DNA from: an uncultured Peptococcaceae bacterium
Lineage (GTDB): Bacteria; Bacillota; Peptococcia; Peptococcales; Peptococcaceae
DNA: 16,440 nucleotides
Direction of reading: 5' to 3'
Assembly: GCA_902492275.1 (NCBI GenBank)
Contig: CABUKW010000055.1
Coordinates: forward strand, 1 to 16,440
In this document: piece by piece, positions 12,173 through 16,440 of the stretch
Layout of the letters: the number at the start of each line of letters is the position of its first letter
How positions within the stretch are numbered: the first letter of the stretch is position 1
Position numbers and translations under genes: made by a program
Notes under the pieces: generated by a model
Database searches by the model: none
What the model was told of the DNA's origin: nothing
What the model saw: only the letters and a program-made list of their open reading frames with translations

Positions 12173-13567
12173 CTACCGTCTGGAAGGCATTGTATGAATG
12201 GAGTGTCCGCCAGCGCCTTCCACTGCCTCTGTAATGCCTTCGCAGAAGGTTGGATGGGGGCGCATGGTGCGCGCTAATTGTTCGCGGGTAAGCCCTAAGG
12301 ATACTGCTGTCACCAATTCGCTGATGAAATCGGTAGCGCGGGCGCACATCAACTGCGCACCTAACAGTACATCGGTTTCTTTATCAAAGACCACTTTGAT
12401 AAAGCCCCGCTCCTGCTGCTCAATGATGGATTTGGCATTGCCATTCATGATGTATTTGCCGGTTACCACATCTCTGCCCGCTTTTTTCGCCTCATCGGCA
12501 GTCATGCCTACGGAAGCAATCTCCGGCGTGGTGTAAACACAGGACGGAACCAACGCATAATTGACGCTGGCCTGTTCCAAGCCATGCATATATTCTACAG
12601 CAGCAATCCCCTGTGCTTCTGCGGCATGGGCCAGTTGAATGCGACCAATCACATCGCCAATGGCCGAGATGGTTGGCACCGATGTGCGGAACTGCCCGTC
12701 TACTTCCACAAAGCCCCGCTCTGTTTGCGCTACAGCAAAGCCTTCGGCAAATAAACCTGCTGTGCAGGGGCGCCGCCCTACACTGATCAGCACAACATCG
12801 GCTTCCGCCGTTTTCTCTTCTTTTTTATAGGTGAAGCAGCATTGCAAACCATTGTCTGTTTTCTGAATGGCAGATACCATAGCGCCTGTATAAATTTCTA
12901 CGCCCCGCTTCTTCAAAATCATGGACAGGTTCTGAGAAATTTCCCTATCCATCGGCGGCAAAATGCGTTCTGCCGCTTCCACAATGGTCACCTGTTTGCC
13001 CAAAGCATTGTAGATAGACGCCATCTCCACGCCAATCACACCGCCGCCGATAATCAACAAACGCTGGCAATCAACGCCCTGCTGTTCCAAAAGACCGTCA
13101 CTGGTCACAACGCCTGGCAAATCAGCGCCGGAAATTGGCGGGACTGCCGGCACCGAGCCGGCCGCAAGGAGAATATGACCTGCTGTCAAGGTTTCTTCTC
13201 CGGCTTTCACAGTATTGCCGTCCACAATCTGCCCCGACGCCTGGTAGACATCTACTTGATTGGCCTTCAGCAACTGGGCAATGCCGTCCCGTAATTGACC
13301 AATCACAGCATTTTTACGCTGATGCAGTCCTGCAAAGTCATACCGCCGTCCTTCCAACTGCAGCCCCAAATCGGCCCAATCGGCCGATTCCCGATATTGA
13401 TTGGCTGCATGCAGCAAGGTTTTGGTAGGGATACAGCCCCGATTCAGGCAAGTGCCGCCCAATTCCCGTTTTTCCACCAATGCGGTTTTCATACCCAACT
13501 GACTGGCTCGAATGGCAGCCACATAGCCGCCAGGACCACCGCCTATCACAACCAAATCATATTGCAT
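12173..13567 (-). CDS. lpdA: Dihydrolipoyl dehydrogenase (L/E3 protein)
   Basis: A 464-aa flavoprotein that reoxidises the dihydrolipoyl group of GcvH (and of 2-oxoacid dehydrogenases) with NAD+. The FAD-binding DLVVIGGGPGGYVAAIRA lies at residues 4-21; the redox disulphide is Cys40/Cys45 in GGTCLNRGCIPTK; the NAD-binding motif is LLIIGGGVIGVEMASI (about 170-185); SAIGDVIG (about 293-300) closes the FAD site; and the dimer-interface base pair is His438 and Glu443 in RPHPTFCE. The length is normal and no lipoyl domain is fused to the N-terminus. ATG at 13567 has CAGGAGG upstream. It follows lplA, but a hairpin with T-tract (13592-13635) lies between them, so its transcription may be conditional or start inside the gap. 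Confidence 0.96.
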   Translation of the reverse strand: MQYDLVVIGGGPGGYVAAIRASQLGMKTALVEKRELGGTCLNRGCIPTKTLLHAANQYRESADWADLGLQLEGRRYDFAGLHQRKNAVIGQLRDGIAQLLKANQVDVYQASGQIVDGNTVKAGEETLTAGHILLAAGSVPAVPPISGADLPGVVTSDGLLEQQGVDCQRLLIIGGGVIGVEMASIYNALGKQVTIVEAAERILPPMDREISQNLSMILKKRGVEIYTGAMVSAIQKTDNGLQCCFTYKKEEKTAEADVVLISVGRRPCTAGLFAEGFAVAQTERGFVEVDGQFRTSVPTISAIGDVIGRIQLAHAAEAQGIAAVEYMHGLEQASVNYALVPSCVYTTPEIASVGMTADEAKKAGRDVVTGKYIMNGNAKSIIEQQERGFIKVVFDKETDVLLGAQLMCARATDFISELVTAVSLGLTREQLARTMRPHPTFCEGITEAVEGAGGHSIHTMPSRR

Positions 13568-13591
13568 CTTTGATACGCCTCCTGTTTTCAG

Positions 13592-13643
13592 AAAAAGCCG
13601 CCGAAATCAGCGGAACGCCAGTTTCTGCGGCTTTTCTATTGTA
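13592..13643 (-). terminator. Terminator or attenuator between lplA and lpdA
   Basis: AAAAGCCGC (13593-13601) pairs with GCGGCTTTT (13627-13635); on the minus strand the T-run TTTTTC follows. The ribosome site of lpdA starts only about a dozen bases later. A possible promoter (minus strand TTTAAA 13666-13661, 17 bases, TACAAT 13643-13638) would place the hairpin in the lpdA leader, as in attenuation. Confidence 0.65.
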
Positions 13644-13661
13644 TTTGTATGTCTTACCGTT

Positions 13662-14645
13662 TTAAATATTTAACTCCAGCAAATATTGGCAGACATCCTG
13701 TACTTCTGTCCGTTCCTCAAGCTGTTGCAAACGCTCTGCCATGGCTTTGCTGCTAAAAGCGCAGCCTTGCAGCTGTTCTGCCATTTTTCCAATCAGAGTG
13801 GCATCCATAGCATCGGAATAGATAACAGCCTGCTCAATTTTGCCATAGTTGGCCGCGCACTGCAAGTGAAAATTGCCCCAGCCGAAACGATGCTCTGTTT
13901 CCCAAGTAAAGGGCAGCCGCTGGCCAAAGCGCCATGCGTCCGAAATAAATTCAGCCTGATAAGCGGCAATCTGCTTTTGATCAAGCCATTGCTCTGGATA
14001 AGGCTGGGCCTGTTTGCCATACACAAGCTGCATGGCATCCACCAAAGCCTGCTGCAACTGCGCAATGGTTAAGCCTTCTTTTAGTTCAGCTAAATTTACC
14101 ACACGGGACTGCACCGAACTGACGCCTTTGCTGGCCAGTTTGCTGGCGGAAACCTGCAAATATTTTCCCAGCATCTCTCTATCCACCTGCACCATTAACG
14201 TGCCATGATGGTAGCAACGATTGCCCGATTCATAAAATGCATTGCCGGAAAATTTCCGCCCGTTGGCGGTCAAGTCATTGCGCCCGCTCTTTTCAGCCTG
14301 AATGCCAAGCTGCTGCAAAGCCTGCAATATCACGTCCAATTGCTTATCTACATCATAATCTTCTTTGCCAACGAAAAAGGTGAAGTTCAGATTGCCTAAA
14401 TCGTGATAAACGGCGCCGCCGCCCGATAACCGCCGCACCATTACGCCGCCGTCATCGGCTAATTGCTGCAGCTTGCATTCCTGCCAGCAATTTTGATTTC
14501 TGCCGATCACCACGGTATGCTGATTTTGCCACAAATATAAGATGCAGGTATGCTCCGGCACAGTTTCCAGCAAATAACGCTCTAAGGCCAGATTTTGCGA
14601 GGGCTCTGTGCCCTGCTGTATATAATAATAGGTTTGTTCAATCAT
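13662..14645 (-). CDS. lplA: Lipoate-protein ligase A
   Basis: A 327-aa two-domain enzyme that activates lipoate with ATP and attaches it to a lysine of target proteins such as GcvH. The large domain shows TVVIGRNQNCWQE (44-56), the lipoyl-AMP loop MVRRLSGGGAVYHDLGNLNF (69-88) and NGRKFSGNA (128-136) with the adenylate-binding Lys131, then HHGTLMV. The C-terminal accessory domain (about 245-327) is present, so this is a full-length LplA rather than the split form. ATG at 14645 has AAGGTGG upstream. It lies 31 bases after gcvPB in the same transcript, so GcvH is the obvious target. It would allow growth on scavenged lipoate; no lipA or lipB is visible here. Confidence 0.95.
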   Translation of the reverse strand: MIEQTYYYIQQGTEPSQNLALERYLLETVPEHTCILYLWQNQHTVVIGRNQNCWQECKLQQLADDGGVMVRRLSGGGAVYHDLGNLNFTFFVGKEDYDVDKQLDVILQALQQLGIQAEKSGRNDLTANGRKFSGNAFYESGNRCYHHGTLMVQVDREMLGKYLQVSASKLASKGVSSVQSRVVNLAELKEGLTIAQLQQALVDAMQLVYGKQAQPYPEQWLDQKQIAAYQAEFISDAWRFGQRLPFTWETEHRFGWGNFHLQCAANYGKIEQAVIYSDAMDATLIGKMAEQLQGCAFSSKAMAERLQQLEERTEVQDVCQYLLELNI

Positions 14646-14676
14646 GCTGCTCCACCTTCTGTCTGCTTGTTTTATG

Positions 14677-16089
14677 CTATTCGGTTTCCCACTGATAGCG
14701 CAGTACCGGCTGACGAGCCGCTAACACTTCATCGGGCCGTTTGATTTGGGCATGATGCGGTGCCTGATGCATCTGTTCTGCATCCTCATGGGCCAACTGA
14801 TAAAGCTGCCGCATAACTGCTACCGCTTCATCAAGGGTCTCCCGCGATTCTGTTTCAGTTGGTTCAAACATTAACGCTTCATGTACAATCAACGGGAAAT
14901 ACATGGTTGGCGGATGAATGCCATTATCAATCAATGATTTGGCCACATCCAAGGCCGAAACGCCTGTTTCTTTCTTCAGGTTTTCCAAGCTCAACACAAA
15001 TTCATGCATACAGTGTTCGCCATAAGCTACCGGATATAAATCCTGCAAACCGGCCATCATGTAATTGGCATTGAGTACAGCGCCTTCACAAGCACTGCGG
15101 ATTCCTTCCGCACCCAACGTCAGCATATAGGTCAACGCCCGCACCACCACTAAAAAATTACCATGGAAGGCTTTCATCTGTAAATGAGGCGCTTCTTCCG
15201 ACAGGCTGGCACAGCCGGGCAGGTACGGTTTTAAAAGCTCTTTGCAGGCTACCGGACCGCTGCCAGGACCGCCGCCGCCATGAGGAGTGGCAAAGGTCTT
15301 ATGCAGATTGAGATGCACCACGTCGAAGCCCATATCGCCGGGACGAACCACTCCCATGATAGCATTAAAGTTAGCGCCGTCATAATAATTCAAGCCGCCT
15401 GCCTGGTGAATGATATCGGTAATCTCTAAAATATTACTGTCAAAAATGCCGACGGTGTTTGGATTGGTCAGCATTAAGCCAGCCGTATCTTCGCCTACAT
15501 TGGCCCGCAGCGCGTCTAAATCCACACAGCCATCTGCACCGGAAGGAATGGTCACAACGGTAAAGCCGGCCATCACAGCGCTGGCTGGATTGGTGCCATG
15601 GGCAGCATCAGGAATGATAATCTTTTTGCGTTTCCAATCGCCCCGCGCCTCATGATAAGATTTAATCAGCAGCAGACCTGTAAATTCGCCATGCGCACCT
15701 GCCGCTGGCTGAAAGGTTACAGCGTCCATACCGGTTGCTTCGCATAAATATTGGGCTGCTGTGTCCAATACCTGCTGGCAGCCTGTTACCGTTTCTGCCG
15801 GCTGCAAGGGATGGATACCGGTGAAGCCCGGCAACGCTGCCATTTCTTCATCAATACGTGGATTATACTTCATCGTGCAGGAACCCAATGGATAAAATCC
15901 ATCATTTACACCGTGCGCCCGTTTGGCCAGCGCCGTATAGTGACGGCTGATTTCGGTTTCCGATAATTCCGGCAGATGAAGCGCCTGCTCCCGCTGCAAT
16001 TCTTCTGGAAGCTGTACCTCTGGCACATCACAGGCCGGCAATATGGCACAGCCTCGTCCTGCTTTGCTCTTTTCAAAAATCAGTTGCAT
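14677..16089 (-). CDS. gcvPB: Glycine dehydrogenase (decarboxylating) subunit 2
   Basis: A 470-aa PLP enzyme subunit of the P-protein of the glycine cleavage system. It decarboxylates glycine and passes the aminomethyl group to lipoyl-GcvH, together with GcvPA. Signatures are GFYPLGSCTMKYNPR (about 64-78), FQPAAGAHGE (about 126-135), IIPDAAHGTNPASA (about 158-171), and the PLP lysine, Lys264, in HLNLHKTFATPHGGGGPG. The length is normal for the split type. The ATG at 16089 is ten bases from GGGGAGG; a GTG at 16098 is only one base from it and is rejected. It overlaps the gcvPA stop by ten bases, so the two are translationally coupled for equal subunit amounts. Confidence 0.96.
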   Translation of the reverse strand: MQLIFEKSKAGRGCAILPACDVPEVQLPEELQREQALHLPELSETEISRHYTALAKRAHGVNDGFYPLGSCTMKYNPRIDEEMAALPGFTGIHPLQPAETVTGCQQVLDTAAQYLCEATGMDAVTFQPAAGAHGEFTGLLLIKSYHEARGDWKRKKIIIPDAAHGTNPASAVMAGFTVVTIPSGADGCVDLDALRANVGEDTAGLMLTNPNTVGIFDSNILEITDIIHQAGGLNYYDGANFNAIMGVVRPGDMGFDVVHLNLHKTFATPHGGGGPGSGPVACKELLKPYLPGCASLSEEAPHLQMKAFHGNFLVVVRALTYMLTLGAEGIRSACEGAVLNANYMMAGLQDLYPVAYGEHCMHEFVLSLENLKKETGVSALDVAKSLIDNGIHPPTMYFPLIVHEALMFEPTETESRETLDEAVAVMRQLYQLAHEDAEQMHQAPHHAQIKRPDEVLAARQPVLRYQWETE

Positions 16090-16440
16090 GCTGCGCACAC
16101 CTCCCCAACGATAGCTGCTGCCCGGTCAAGCTGTTCCTTGCTGACAACTTCTGTGACGCACCACAGAATCCCGTCTTGCACCGGTAACCCGCCTAAAATA
16201 TTTTCTGCTGCCAATGCATCCAGCACCTTGTCGGCAGCTACTGGCAGACTTGTCACAAATTCATGGAACCAAGCGCCTTGGTTTTGCACTGCAACGCCTG
16301 GAATTTCCGCCAGCTTCTGTGCAAAATAATGGGCCTTGGACATGGACTGCACCGCAGCCTGTTTGATCCCTTCTGGTCCCATTGTACTCATATAAACAGC
16401 CGCTGTTAAGGCACACAGCGCCTGATTAGAGCAAACATTA
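16080..16440 (-). CDS. gcvPA: Glycine dehydrogenase (decarboxylating) subunit 1, C-terminal part, cut by window edge
   Basis: The last 119 residues of GcvPA are visible and the frame is open to the right edge. NVCSNQALCALTAAVYMSTMGPEG, at the start of the visible part, is the usual SNQALCAL block of this subunit; GAWFHEFVTSLP and ILGGLPVQDGILWCVTEV follow, and it ends in a TGA at 16080. GcvPA pairs with GcvPB to form the PLP-dependent P-protein. The gene order (gcvPA, gcvPB, lplA, lpdA) predicts gcvT and gcvH further upstream, to the right. No sign of damage is seen in the visible part. Confidence 0.95.
   Translation of the reverse strand, partial: NVCSNQALCALTAAVYMSTMGPEGIKQAAVQSMSKAHYFAQKLAEIPGVAVQNQGAWFHEFVTSLPVAADKVLDALAAENILGGLPVQDGILWCVTEVVSKEQLDRAAAIVGEVCAACN

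Overview
The gene families suggest a low-to-mid GC member of the Bacillota, perhaps Negativicutes (an Acidaminococcaceae-like gut anaerobe). The evidence is purine-rich Shine-Dalgarno sites of the AAAGGAG type, sigma-A promoters, a split glycine decarboxylase (gcvPA/gcvPB), a DUF1659/DUF2922 pair and a CmpB-type membrane protein. The genus is a guess. No tRNA, rRNA, CRISPR array or transposase was seen.

Region 1 (about 1-5344) is accessory and mobile-element-like. On the minus strand, read from high to low coordinate, it first holds a lysis-type cassette: DUF1659, DUF2922, an amidase-fold protein without zinc ligands, a holin and an active-looking N-acetylmuramoyl-L-alanine amidase. Its promoter (4295-4323) is preceded by three tandem 21-bp repeats. 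Next comes a second minus-strand unit with a strong promoter (2123-2151): a 59-aa protein and a BRO/KilAC phage antirepressor ending in a good terminator. After that come a ComK-like protein and the N-terminal part of a RepA-type replication initiator, which runs off the left edge. The repA fragment carries two 46-bp tandem repeats that are out of frame with each other. Divergent from the lysis cassette, on the plus strand, are a small XRE regulator and a DUF6809 protein with its own promoter. No capsid, tail, terminase or integrase gene is visible, so this is either part of a larger phage-plasmid or integrated element, or a domesticated remnant.

Region 2 (about 5345-5650) has no convincing gene and may be the junction between element and chromosome.

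Region 3 (5651-16440) looks like chromosomal core, all on the minus strand: a VanY-type D,D-carboxypeptidase, a class I SAM methyltransferase, a CmpB-family membrane protein with a coiled-coil tail, a probable TetR-regulator remnant (plus strand), a possible 27-aa membrane peptide, a four-helix membrane protein, YraN, a COG2509-type FAD dehydrogenase, dihydrolipoyl dehydrogenase, lipoate-protein ligase, GcvPB and the 3' part of gcvPA. The last four belong together: GcvPA/PB decarboxylate glycine onto lipoyl-GcvH, LplA attaches the lipoate and Lpd reoxidises it. GcvT and GcvH would lie beyond the right edge or elsewhere.

The most interesting items are the lysis-type cassette with its pseudo-amidase and repeat-array promoter, the ComK-like gene next to repA, the recurring AGGAA/TTCCT inverted repeats at two promoters, and two short reading frames (59 aa and 27 aa) with strong ribosome binding sites.
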